Below, piece by piece: positions 12,932-26,313 of a stretch of DNA of 64,000 bases. Each line of letters begins with the position of its first letter. Position 1 is the stretch's first letter. Source of the DNA: Gyromitra esculenta. Its lineage: Eukaryota > Ascomycota > Pezizomycetes > Pezizales > Discinaceae. A program made the translations under genes and the position numbers. The notes beneath the pieces are model-generated. The model saw only the letters and a program-made list of their open reading frames with translations, had not been told where the DNA came from and made no database searches. Location: NCBI GenBank assembly GCA_038503075.1, contig JBCAML010000010.1, positions 124,001 to 188,000 of the forward strand, in the 5' to 3' direction.

Positions 12932-13969
12932 TTCATAATATTATACCCTTTGGTCACACACACCTATTTACTAATCACTCAGGTACGGTACTAGTACTAG
13001 TGACTAAATTTATTCGCCGAGATAAGGCTAACTATGGACGCTTAGTCAAAATCGGCTTAGTTTAAACTAGACCAGAGTAAACCACATCTATCAACTTTTA
13101 ATGATTGGCCTTATTGTTCATGAGATAGCTATCTCCCTGGCTATTTGGTTCCAAATTAGTTAGATTTGACCGAAAATCCCTAAACGGGTCTCTGGAGCCC
13201 GTGTTTGCGTTCTAAGTGGAGGAAGGTTCTATGCGTCTACCGGGAAGGACTGTTTGACCCGCTTGTACATACTCTAAGGGAAAGTGCTGAGGTACAATTT
13301 AGCCTATGAAAGATCACGATCAGCTCTTTCAAACTCACCGCTTCACCGCTCCACCACACATACATTAGTCGGTCAAAAAGCTACCGCAACCCGATTAACC
13401 GTCGCCCACAGGAAAGCTCAATGTTTTGAATCAGGCCATGAAGTCCCGAGCCCAAGATCTCTCTTTTCGCCATTTCGTTCCCCGGAAACTGAAGAGAAGG
13501 AACTTCCATGTTCCAGCGAGATGGAATATTGGCCCCTCCACATGCGGCTTGGTACTTTAGCTATTGAATAACCTGCAGCTGATAGTCAGTTACTTTTAGA
13601 ATTGATATTCTCGCTAAGATAGAACAAGCAATCTTATTTTCCCCGTCCAATGCGGCCAGTATTAGGATAATTTTCCTCAGTGACGTTCTATCTCTCTGTC
13701 TTAGACGTTATGAGCGCTGTGGATGTACATTGAATGATCATGATTCTTACTATTTCTATTTCTTTTTGGTTTTCTCTGATAGCGAGGGATTATCATCCCC
13801 TGATTCATGTCCAAGTTAGTTCGAAATTCACCGTCGATCTGAGGGAATAATCCCAAGATGCTAAGAAAAACTCTACAATGTGTGAAAGCCAGGAAAAAAT
13901 GGTTAGGCCTCTTTAGTTGCAATGGGTCTGGGCCCGTCTAGATTTATTTAGGTGCGGGAGAGAGACGGG

Positions 13970-14870
13970 CCCGGACTGGGCCGTTAGATCGACAAACAGG
14001 GGGGTACGCTAAGACTACGAAATGTTACACGAGCGGTGAAGAACTAGGTGGGTGTCATGCCAGGGCAGCAGCGAATTTCGGACGACAAAGAGGTATGTTA
14101 AAAGGCAACCCTCGGCGTCCTGATCTCAGGAAGGGAAGTATGTTTCTTGCCCAGAGTTCGAAGAGGGACACGGATCGCCGACAGCTGGATACGACTCGAC
14201 ACACATCTCAAAAGCCGATATACACGGAAGCCTGAATCGTGATGAACGACACGGGAATGGATCATGGTCAGGTGTGAAGTTGGGCGTGAATTGAGATGGT
14301 TGGAATTGTACGATTACGAGTCGTAATAACTATTTGGATGAGGATGGGAGTGAGGAGCGCGATTTCGGGAGGGCAATAAGAGGGGTGGTTGTGGGATAGA
14401 ATGGAATAAAATCAGGCGGATGGAGGAGCTTGCTGCTGGACCATTGGACTGGATTTCAACTATTACCACCACAACGGCCTCGGGAAATGGGATCTAGGAA
14501 GGAGTTAGGATTGGGTACGTGAAGGGTGGAAGGAGGTTGGGGACCCATTCTAGGGTTGGGCTGGGACTGGATGCTGCGATGGGGTGGGGAGGGAAAGCAA
14601 TTGGTTTGGACAATCGGCACTGGGCATCAATAAACTGCATGACTGGGGCATTATGCATTAGGAGACCATGGTAGTGTTCTTCGAAAGATGAATCTCAGGT
14701 AGATCTAAGGCCAAGATGCCAAAGGTTGAGCGCGCATGTGGCATTCGGAGAACAGCCATTTAGCCAACATGCATGACAAGCTGGACGGAGCTCTCGAGCC
14801 ATACACCTAGTTGCGGAAATAAGGACGAATTCATACCCGATGATGAGCGGCGCCTGCCTCTCTACTCGCC
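13970..14870 (-). pseudogene. Possible gene relic, coding-like composition on minus strand
   Basis: Between AT-rich flanks lies about 900 bp that is G-rich on plus and therefore C/Pro-rich on minus. Read on minus, short stretches look protein-like (for example MGPQPPSTLHVPNPNSF, and later DHDPFPCRSS), but they are broken by stops and frame changes. I recognise no family. It could be the decayed exon of a proline-rich regulatory protein, or a structured non-coding element. Confidence 0.2.
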
Positions 14871-16287
14871 TATATTGTCCCTAATTTTCCACGTGAGACG
14901 GTGATCCACGGTAAGCCTTCGTGAGAGTTCTAATTGCAAGTGCAAAGGAAAGTGAGCTCAAATATAAGAGTATACTCCATATTCCCAAAACCTTACCTAT
15001 ATACAGAATGGTTTAAAACTAGTTTCTATTTTGCGAAAAGGAGGTTAAAGTGTATGTCAGTTCACTGCACTCGTAATTCATCTCGCCACCAGTTCACCAT
15101 ATATGTTCTCGAAACTTCGGGGGTTGGGTAAACTGTGAAGAAAATACCAATCAGCCCCCATAGTGATGCTGACAAGCTTAGCCATAGGCTCAAGTTAGCC
15201 CGAACCTTGGAGAAAAGAATGAAGTGATTTTTTTGCTTTTCTTCCAAATCCGCTATAGGTAGAGCCCGAGCCTACCACTTTGGGGAACTTAGGGATGGTG
15301 TCGTAAAAGTAGAAATCTAATATATTAAACCCCTTTCTATCAAAATTGATACTGTATTTCTATTCTTCCATTGTAGAGCCACATTTACTGGGGTACGCGG
15401 ACCAAGAACCAAGGGTCTTGTATTTATGTGTGATCAGTGGGCTGGGATCGATGGTCGGAACCTAAAAGCCCACTTGTGCGAATGGAGGATTACTGAGTAA
15501 GTATTCATGATACCGCTACAGCTAAGATAGCGTTGAGTTAAGCCACCAGAGTCTGTTACTCTATAGCTGGCGTTAGACCTATGTACCGACAGAAATGTTA
15601 CTGAATCCTGTCCACAGCTAGTGATGAGCAAATGGCAATGAGCACAGTGGAGAAGAATTAAAGAGCACAACAGAGCACATGCAGTAATCTAAATTGAGTG
15701 TATGCTTGCTCCGAGCCCCTACTTCCTTGATTCTTGGGACCTAAACAAAGCTACAAGGGCTTCTAGTCCCGGCGCCATCATGCAAACAGTCAAATATTCA
15801 TTAATATTTGAAAAATACTTTATTCACAGGCTTCCCTCTCATATCAGAAAATTGCAGTCACACTCCAATTTTGCAACACGAACTTAAGCTTAAAGAAGGA
15901 AATACTTTTTTATCACGTCTATTGCAGACTTTCACTCAAGATAATTGTAAAAAAGTAAACATAGGGACACGAGGCAGTGCCTTAAGCTTGATGAAATAAA
16001 CCACAGAAGCGGGCTAAGCCTAATTGGGACTAGCATAAAACAAACATTAAGACTAAGAACCTTTGGAAGAGCTAGTTTATTGGCAATTATGAAGGCGGCT
16101 GGAATGCCAATTGCAAGCCATAGAGTCTGATGGTTTCAGCGGTTCGAATTCAATGCTGTGATTCTGCAGAGTTTTTGTTGGTACCCGCTCCACTGCACTC
16201 ATCAAATTTTACTCAAATGTACTCGTTGTACACATACTCACTAGCGATTGATATATTCAAAACAGAGACTGGGGCATGAATACTTGT

Positions 16288-16513
16288 ATTCCTTAGACCA
16301 TCAGGCCCGATTAAAACTTGGAGCACTAACCAGATATAGAAGACATTATATGTTCCACACTGAGAATGGGTAGAGTTGGCATATCTAGGCTTCACAAGTG
16401 ATTAGATAAGCTCATGCCAAAGCCTTTGATCTCTGGGTTGAACATATCATGCTTTCGAATTCCATACTTGGTTAGTGCTCCAAATTTTAATCAGGTTTGA
16501 CGGTCTAAGGAAT
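16288..16513. mobile_element. Small inverted-repeat element, 45-bp arms
   Basis: Arms 16288-16332 and 16469-16513 are reverse complements: ATTCCTTAGACC.. on the left and ..GGTCTAAGGAAT on the right, with TTAGTGCTCCAA.. in common. The mismatches are G/A or C/T only. The 136-bp interior has no coding capacity. It is most simply a MITE or solo fold-back relic that has undergone RIP. Confidence 0.55.
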
Positions 16514-17973
16514 TGCTAAGGGAATCATTTCCGAGCCGAAATTCTTGTCACTCAGGACAGGTAGCATATTAAAGCTAGGAGACTATACATTGATCCAACC
16601 AAAAAAAACACTTCTAATGTTTTGCAAGCGATGGGAACGAAAGTGGGTTCTCAATTTGGTTATATATATGGTGCGAGAGGTCTTAAAGGGCAAGTTCGTC
16701 AAGACCCAGGACACCATCTTCCACCAAAGTGGTACTAAACTACCAACACTCTAGGTCTAGGATCAACAGCACTAAACTGCTAGTATCTAGCTAGTTAGTA
16801 GTTAGTTAAAATAACTAGACCTTGACACGCTTGCCCCCTAAGACTTGTCACACCACACATGTAACTACCTAATATACATTTCGTTTTTAAGTTAGTGTAC
16901 CGAACCTAAAGTCTGCTAATCTTGAGTAAGAGATTAGCTTACCAATCCGATCGAATCCCAAATATAGAGCAGATACATGTATCTACTGAGCAAATACCTG
17001 TCGCGAGTTCGATTCTCATTTCTTTATCAGCTATGCGAGCGGTGCATGATACATTTATGCTAGAGTCCTGGTTTGTATTGATTCATACCATGATATATCG
17101 ATACCAAACCAAACTGATCGAGGTTTATGAAATATTTCGTGCTACTTCGCCCACAAGTTATATAAACTGTAAGGTAATGCGACTTCAACTCTGCAAATTT
17201 TCATAAACCTTTACTCGCTATCTGACGATATACGTGCACCCCGGGCTGTGGCCTACGCGGGGTGGCTTTCTAGTATGGGAATCCTCCAAGGAATCCTTTG
17301 GATAACGGAAATTAGGAAAAATATAGGTCCGAGCACACGGGCACGCGGGAGGCCCTAGAGGCCTATTAAACAGATATATAGACGGAAGTTTCAGCCAGAC
17401 TTTAGTGTATTACAGGTGTATGGGGTAAGTCTATCACCAGGTGGCGGTGCGAGTAAATTTTCCTCCCAGTCGGCCACAAACTCTCAGCAGGGCCTAATAG
17501 AGCTTTTTGACAAATGGAAGATGATATGCACTGAGAATTGGCCTATGTTTGTTAGTAAGACTGGGAGATTCAAGCAAGTTTGAGTTCCTCAAGAGAAGAG
17601 CTAGGCCTACATCCGTAGTGTATGCAATAGAAGCAAGCGACTCCCTTCTTGTCTAATATTCTAACATGTTGCCCTGGGGCAAGATGGATTGTGAGGGTTG
17701 TGAGCCTTAGGCACACATTTGTGCTACAGATATATAACGAACGTTTATAATCAGTTTTAAATTGTAGGTACCAGCACGGGGGGCCCGGGCTGATTATCAC
17801 ATCCTTACTTCACAAGCTAATTCCGACAGCAAAAACTCCTTATTTCATTTCAGTTTTTAACTAACTATAACATCGTATCGTGACTTGCACTTCCCATACA
17901 ACAACGAAGGAGATATCCACCTAGAAAACCATAACGCTGATAATGTCTCGTACTGATTTTCTGTATCCAGACT

Positions 17974-19188
17974 TTACGGGCTCCAGATAGCAGGGCCGGG
18001 TGCGGTGTATGTTGTAAGCGCTGGCTTTGCGTACAAGTTGTATACGATACCAGGGTCGGTGTACTGGTAGCCACCGATGAAGTTGAAGTTCTGCGCTGGT
18101 GCGCTTGTTCCGCTACCGGTGACCTTGATCTGGGTGCAAGATGGGTAGACTTGGATCATGTTAGTGTTGATGGATAGAATCACTGGTAAGTCTGCGGGGG
18201 GAAAGCTTACATTGAGCACCACGGATGCTGTTTGTAGAATATGCAACATCGGCTTCGTGGAGACCTGTATTTCGTTTTGATTAGTAATCGTTTCAAACAG
18301 ATATGGGGGGAGGCGGAAACTTACCGATAATCTCAGCCTTAATGAGGTAACTACCAGGCGCAAGCCAGTTTGGAATGGTTAGACCGTGTCTTCCCTAGAG
18401 TTTTTTTTAATAAAGATTAGCTAGTTCTCGGAACACTCTTTTGGGGGAGAATCGACCAACCTTATTTGCGATCAACTTATCCACAGCCCAGACACCTCCG
18501 CTCAAACCATCTGAAGCAAGTTTTGTCCACACGGCGCCCTGGCCATTGCTTGAGCTAGGAGCGATATAAACTGTGGGTGATATGTCATTAGTACCGGTGG
18601 TAGAAGGGGACGGTTTCATGAATAGCGTACCCTGGACAGGTCCTTTGTGCGACTATTTATCTAATTAGCTTCCTCCCCTCTCTATACCTAACTTAAACAA
18701 TTCTAAAGATAGGTTACTTACAGCAGCAATGATATCGTCTCCTCTACTATCATGGTACCATTCAAACTCGAAATAGGAGTTCGTGGGAACCGAAACGTAA
18801 GTAGAAACGGAATTTAGTCCGTTAACATTACAGATGATAGCTACACATCGTTAGCAAATCTAGGAATCAACTTTTCTAAGACGAGATAACGTACCCGTGC
18901 TGGTGATATCTTTGACCGGGTTGTTGCTGTTTAGATATGAAACTTTAGTGAGGTAATTCAAAAGCTTAAAGGGAGTAGATACGGTTGGGCTCATACTTTG
19001 GAGGTGAACGGACATAGACATTACGTCCATCTCCTTGGAATGCCTAAACAGTGTCAATAAAATATTCCAAAATATGTTCAGTTGGTATTGCTCCTTACTC
19101 CATTAAGCCAAACACCATAAACCGTGGTATGAGCTTCCACAATGGTCAAAAGACCGGCAAGTACCGGGGCAAGACTTAAAACCTTCAT
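17974..19188 (-). CDS. AA9 lytic polysaccharide monooxygenase (former GH61)
   Basis: Eight exons join in frame on minus: 19188-19099, 19043-18997, 18926-18895, 18840-18722, 18652-18461, 18394-18325, 18264-18211 and 18149-17974, giving 259 residues. The signal peptide (MKVLSLAPVLAGLLTIVEA) ends just before His20, which becomes the N-terminal copper-binding His of the mature enzyme (HTTVYGVWLNG). The second copper ligand is His98 in SHKGPV. GLHEAD, RGAQFYPSC and the axial Tyr203 complete the AA9 active site, so all expected residues are present. Other family blocks are GDGRNVYVRSPP and NNPVKDIT near the start and YTAPGPAIW at the end. No CBM1 follows. The enzyme is secreted and oxidatively cleaves cellulose or hemicellulose. 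A TATAAAAG box lies on minus at 19310-19303, about 115 bp before the ATG. A xylanase gene follows 3.4 kb away on the same strand. Confidence 0.92.
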
Positions 19189-19302
19189 AGTGAGATTAAC
19201 GAAGAGAAGGCAGATAATAGATGGAGGATCTCAACGATGAAGGAGGACTGATAGGTATGCCGAAGGATGGGGCGGAGATCAAAAATATAGGGAAGCAAGT
19301 AC

Positions 19303-19310
19303 CTTTTATA
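19303..19310 (-). promoter_or_regulatory. TATA box of the AA9 gene
   Basis: TATAAAAG on minus, about 115 bp upstream of the AA9 start codon. Assignment rests on sequence and position only. Confidence 0.45.
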
Positions 19311-19696
19311 AGTAATTAGAAGGCTAATAATCTCCAGGCCTCTCGTGAAGTCTTGGAAGTACTCCGCGATTACAGTTACTGTGGGGCTCTGAGCGGCCCG
19401 GTTGAGCCTTTTGCCAGATACATAGTTGCGAGGAATAAGATATTGAGTAGTTGATCATTATCATTTGATATCAAGAACCTGCCTATGATGATCTGCATGG
19501 ACAACTAGGGTTTCGCTGAAATCTCATCCAGGAAATCCCCGATTGGGTTTCCAATTAAGCTATTACATGATCAAACTAGCTGGACCGGTCCATTTTGAAT
19601 GTGGGACAACGCACGGGGCAGGGATGTTGAGGTAAAACCTCCGTGGTAGATCAGTTTTTTACTTGGCTAACGTAAAACAGATCTCTCCCGGCGAAC

Positions 19697-19869
19697 TACT
19701 CGGGTCAGGGGTGAAGTATTAGGACACCCTGGAAAGGGAGAACAACGCCGTGACGTAGCGAAATATTACGAAATGCAGTAGGGCACGGTGAAAACAACAG
19801 AGTGATACTGTGACCGCTCAGATCCGTGACACCCTAGTAAGTCCTAATACTTCACCCCTGATCCGAGTA
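19697..19869. mobile_element. MITE with 29-bp terminal inverted repeats and TA flanks
   Basis: Left end TACTCGGGTCAGGGGTGAAG and right end (reverse complement) TACTCGGATCAGGGGTGAAG, each running on into TATTAGGAC. Arms are 19697-19725 and 19841-19869, with a single G/A mismatch. The outer TA on both sides fits TA target duplication. The 115-bp interior has no frame. It lies about 0.5 kb upstream of the AA9 start codon. Confidence 0.65.
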
Positions 19870-20578
19870 AGCTTATGCCTAGAGTTTCCCAAGATTGCTT
19901 GAATTTTCTTGCTGCCATTTTTCCTTACATGAAACAATATCTCGGAGATTTTGTGTGAGTGATACAATACCAAGAAATGCTGGTAACTGCCCGAAGAGAA
20001 ACCTTTAAATTATATTGTATATAGCCAGCAGCACCACGAACCCATATCATCTGTCCCGAGGCCCCATATTAAGGATGATCCCGTTGCTTGGATTAGAACT
20101 ACGTGTAGTTCTATGAATTTGCAAACCTAAGAAGATGAGTTCCAACGTTAACCCATAGCCACTGCCCAAGAAAAGGCTTGGTGAAGAGTATTTCAATGAG
20201 TTCTACGAGCATTCTCATTTGTAATATGCTTATCTAGCTGCCCAGCCCTTTTTCAAGGCTCCCCTCGTTTATTCTCCGCAGAGAAATCAACTAACGGTGA
20301 TTCCTTGTAGAAGTTTATTGCCGGTGTACCCCGTATTTTGTTCCTGAGCGAAAACGGGCCGTCGGATGTGGCGGCCCGTGCAACCACATCTTAATCCAAT
20401 GACAATTTATAAAACGCAAACAGAGGTAGTCGCCGGGTACCTGGGATGACGTGTTCATGAGGGGCTCTGTCGCTGTATTTCGATGTATTTCATCATGAGA
20501 TGCTAGTGGGTTGTGCTGTTTGAGCTGAGGTTTATGGATGCTATACTATCCACACGGTTCGAGACTACAGTAAGGAGG

Positions 20579-20733
20579 AATGGAGTGAATCTGTTACTGT
20601 ACTGTTGGGAAATGCAAGCTTGATTCTAGAGAGCTACCGTATCTACGCTAGGAATCCAGTATTGTTTAATCAGCGTTTTTTCAGAACGCTGCACATACGC
20701 TGTACCAGTTGCACCCCCCTCCTTGACACTGTA
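20579..20733 (+). repeat. Dispersed repeat, copy B
   Basis: Direct repeat of 12777-12931 at 7.8 kb distance, diverged almost only by transitions. It begins AATGGAGTGAATCTGTTACT and ends CCTTGACACTGTAC. Flanking sequence is not shared, so the similarity marks an inserted or duplicated unit. Confidence 0.7.
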
Positions 20734-22567
20734 CTCTTGAAAATCACATCTTTTTTTTATAATCAAAGTTCCATGGTTAGCGCTGCTGCAGCGTTCAAGG
20801 TCGATGTTTAGGGCACGGCGGTCCACTGTACCGAACTCGAGTTTCTACACCATTCCAGAAAAATATAGCAATCAACATACCCATGAAGATGGGGATACCG
20901 GCAGGGCAAATAGTGCATTGTCAATCTGTGAAACATGATCTGCCGGGGAAGCGGGTGAGCGACCTTTCGGTCTCACTTCGGCCAAAAATTCTAGTTCTTT
21001 AATTCCAGCTCTGCATTATCCTATTCCTATAGCTGCTTTGTACACATCGATATCGTAATATTAAAGGATGTTCAAATATTCTGTATATATATCACAGTCT
21101 GGTACTTCTCTCATACTCTCTCCATCATATGCTTGACTTTCAATCTACGTTTTTACTCCATATTTACACATGATATTCTCGTCGCTCAGAGACTTTTGGT
21201 GACTACAGCTATCGTTTTATAGCACAATTGCCATGAAATGTGGCAACTAAGCCTAACGAATCGAATCTACTACCTTCTTTCCCTTCAACTCATGCATCGG
21301 TCAGCGCTATATCGTGCATGAGATATCTATGTCAGGTGCGCCAAAGATATACGATTGACATGCTCAAAAAAAACTAGACAACTCCTTCAACTCTTGAAAC
21401 CAAAAATCCTGTAGCTGAGTTTACGCAGGTTCTCAGAAACGCACGTCCATTCAACCCCAAACCCACCGAAAACTCGAGCTGAAAGCCATATATAAGCCGA
21501 ATTCCTAGCACATTTCTCAGCGAAAGAACACACCACAAGTTCAAACTACAAGCTCTTCTCTATCTTACTCCACGGACAACGGAAATTAGATCCCTCAGAT
21601 CTATCCATTATGTTGAGAGGCCCCTGAAGTTAAGATTAAAGTCTGATGCCAACCAGGGCGTGCCTACACGTATACGAAGTCAGGCACGAATCTAAAATGC
21701 TTCGAACCCTTGCCCACAAGCGTAATTCCTTACCCGGACGCATCCCTATATATACTGGAGAATAATACTCTCCACCCCTTTTTTCTTTCTGTGGCACTAA
21801 ACCCGCTCCCAAGACTCTTTCGAACGTAATGAGTGCTATTAAGCTTTTTTTCGAACTAACCTCCATCAAGTTAGTGTAACCCATCTGTAGGTTTTACCTC
21901 GCTATTTAATACAGAGCCCCTGGAACTTGACCATAGGCCTAGGAAGTTTGGAGCTTTCAAGATGTAGCTATGCATCTGCTTGACGAGAAATGCTCTCACC
22001 TACTAACCGTACCGTCAGCACACCAGGTTGCATAAGCTTTGCTAAGTAGATCTTTAAATCAGCAAAGTATACGTATGCAATAAAGCTTTGGGGGATCCGG
22101 AGCGCCTGCCATGCAAGACATAAGGCGTGTACGCATACGCTAACGACTACAGCATAAGCTTAAGTAGATCCTCTAATTTTTGGTCATATAGACCCTATCT
22201 CTACGGGGTACTGTGCCTGGGTATAAACACCTTACCCTCACACCCCCTTTGTAAAAGAGCTCGAGCCCCAAAGCTAGAAACCACGACGCAGATGGTTTTA
22301 GAAACAAAAGATCACTCAACGATGCTATAAAAAAAAAGAACACTCGAGTGATGCTAATTTAGACAGAATTTTTTTTGTTTTATTTCATCTTATCCAGGAA
22401 ATAAATATAGTTACATGAGATTTCGAAAAAAAAACTCCCACTTTTTTTTTAACAGCTAGCTAGCTGTCCAAATTTCGCACCTAGAAAAGTTCCAACCCGA
22501 TCTCTCTCTCCCGGCCCACTGCCATAAGAGATCAGAGCATTTGGAATTTACTCGTTGCAGAAAACTT

Positions 22568-24210
<1,643 letters not shown>

Positions 24211-26313
24211 TATGTCTATCTGAGGGGGAATTGTGATAGAAGATGGAGAAACTGAAGCTCAGGAGAGAGGGGGGCAAACACTGGCTGATATATGTAGTAT
24301 TTCCCAACGCTAAAACCCCGAAACCCCGATAATCACACTAGAACCCTGCGCAAATTCAAAGTGTAGCTCTGCTCTTCAAAGCGCAAAAATATTATTACTA
24401 TTTTTTTTTTAATTCGGGACGAAGCTCCGTCAAACCACTCCATGCTTAGACGAGATTAGCATTCTCGGATCTTAGCCTGGACGGATTTTCCGGAGCTGCT
24501 GTATAGTAGACACGTGGAGAGAATTGAGGCTATATCCGGTTGGTACCGCTTCGGACGTTTGAAGTGTAGTAGAATCTCCGCAAACAAGGTACCATTCGAT
24601 ATTAAATGTGGGGGAGTCCCCCCCGTACAATGTCTGCTCTGCCAGGAACGCTCTCAATTTACTTCTTAAACCCGGCTTCTATGGATCGATAGCTACGGAA
24701 CAGAACGGTTGCTGGGCCGAAAACCATGTTTGCAAGGGTAGAGTCAAGTTAGTAGGATGTATTACAAAATGCAGAATAACGTGTATAACCCTTGAAGAAC
24801 CGAGGCTTCGCTATAAAACTAGGGCCAGTAGAGAGAGTTACGCGGAAACTTAGGCAGCTTCGCCCAGACATTGAGGAGCATCGATCTCAACGCGCGCGCG
24901 GCTCATCTCAAAAGCGTATCTACTAAGCATTTCAAAACAAATTACCGGGATTAAAGCACAAGACGGCAGCCTGCCTAAATTCAAGGACGGTGTTTAACAG
25001 GTAATAATAAATGAAGTTATTAACATCATACCCGTTTTATCTTTAAATTGCAGAAGGGTTCACGGCCTCTAGATAGATACAGGGCTATGCTTGGAACCCC
25101 AAGGACTCTACTCCATTTACTAGTCACAAAATATCACTCGTTTAGCATGTAGGGTTAGGGCTGGTGAAGGTTGTTCCCATGCTTCAAAGGGCTCTCTGAA
25201 GGATCTCCTTGCCAACTGAACCATAGGACTTGATCCCCCAACGCATACCTCGAGCCGGCCCAGGCCCCAAATCCATCCAGAGTTTTACGGCAATCGGACT
25301 TGAGCCCCGTCGGCCAGACGGACGGACAGACAGACAGACAGGCGGGCAAAAGGGTAGTATACTCTACAGCTAACAGCTTTAGGCGCTTTGCCGATTACGC
25401 GGCTTTCTGCTCTGTCCATTCTGTTCCGCTGGAGCCATTTTATCTTCCAACATGGTACCGGTTCGTCTTTATTTCAGCTCTTCAAAGAACAGTACTGCCA
25501 ATTCAAGCTTATTTTAGCCTGATGTTCCAGAAAAGGGAAAGAAAGAAAGAAAAAATGCTTATTTCGAAGGAATGTGCCGACTACTATCGTGGGAGTTCTA
25601 AAGTAAACCTCTTCACTCCAACGGCTATCACGGATACGTACGGATATTGCGGGGGAATAGGTACAGAGTAGTTTATTAGGTATAGTTTAATCTTCGGATA
25701 GCCTAAAGCGAGCCTACGATATTGTCTACAGAGTACGTACTCTGGTCATAGCTAATTTCAAATTACATAGGAGAAACTCCGCCATTGCTAGGCCTAGGCA
25801 TATTTCGGGGAAATCTTGTTTATGCATATATATGCTTAGAGTATGCTTATATCAGGGCCCCAATATTCCGGTGAATTATCAGCCTAGCGAGATCGAGAAA
25901 GGGTGCTAGCTCTCGTCACCGGTATAGTTGCCGATCGAGCTATCGAATATGGCATAGCTCAAACTACATAGCTATCTTTGAATATATTCTTGTTGTGGCC
26001 ATGGGTGCACATTATATCCATCCGTTTCTACCTAGTAGATAGAACCTCAATTCAGGCACAAGTCCCCAATCACCCTGTATCTAAATTCAAGTTGGTATGA
26101 GATGGATACCGTATGGTTTATTCCATTACCCCCAGCAAACACATCAAAAACAAAAAGCAACAATCAATAGCTTACACTCTTTACCGCTCTAACCAGGATG
26201 TGTGTCCCAAGAAACAACAAAAGGAAGCAATATCAAAGAACGACCATAGCCCCAAACTCCATCCCAAATGCAAAACCAAACAACACCAGCTACAAGATAA
26301 CACAGAACACAAA
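24211..26313. other. Spacer between two minus-strand genes
   Basis: About 100 bases next to 24211 form the xylanase promoter; the last 200 bases are the 3' region of the SMP/C2 gene. A GACA tetranucleotide run lies at 25317-25343. A frame at 24608-24853 (+) lacks an ATG start. I see no gene. Confidence 0.45.
25317..25343 (+). repeat. (GACA)n microsatellite
   Basis: Imperfect run of GACA/GACG units. The same motif recurs at 31199-31235 and 36766-36790, and inside the coding exon near 34885-35030. Confidence 0.7.

Larger units (their letters stand above)
11935..17973. other. Six-kilobase AT-rich spacer with repeat relics
   Basis: No gene is supportable. It holds one copy of a dispersed repeat (12777-12931), a G-rich block of different composition (13970-14870) and a small inverted-repeat element (16288-16513), all listed separately. 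Frames such as 13284-13571 (+) lack an ATG start and resemble no family. Confidence 0.5.
19189..22567. other. Spacer between the AA9 and xylanase genes
   Basis: The first 200 bases would be the AA9 promoter. Beyond it lie a 173-bp TA-flanked inverted-repeat element (19697-19869), repeat copy B (20579-20733) and, at 21480-21880, a promoter-like stretch (a TATATAAG sequence followed by a C-rich leader) with a short frame broken by one internal stop. No intact gene is seen. The last 120 bases are the xylanase 3' region. Confidence 0.5.

Noticed and set aside
13284..13571. 95-codon frame
   Set aside because: It starts at GTG, with no promoter or family support.
16135..16155. B-box-like GGTTCGAATTC
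   Set aside because: No A-box or cloverleaf could be assembled around it.
17000..17020. tRNA-like T-loop (GAGTTCGATTCTC)
   Set aside because: No matching acceptor stem, D-arm or anticodon arm could be built upstream.
24608..24853. Cys-containing 81-codon frame, possible small secreted protein
   Set aside because: No ATG start and no signal peptide.
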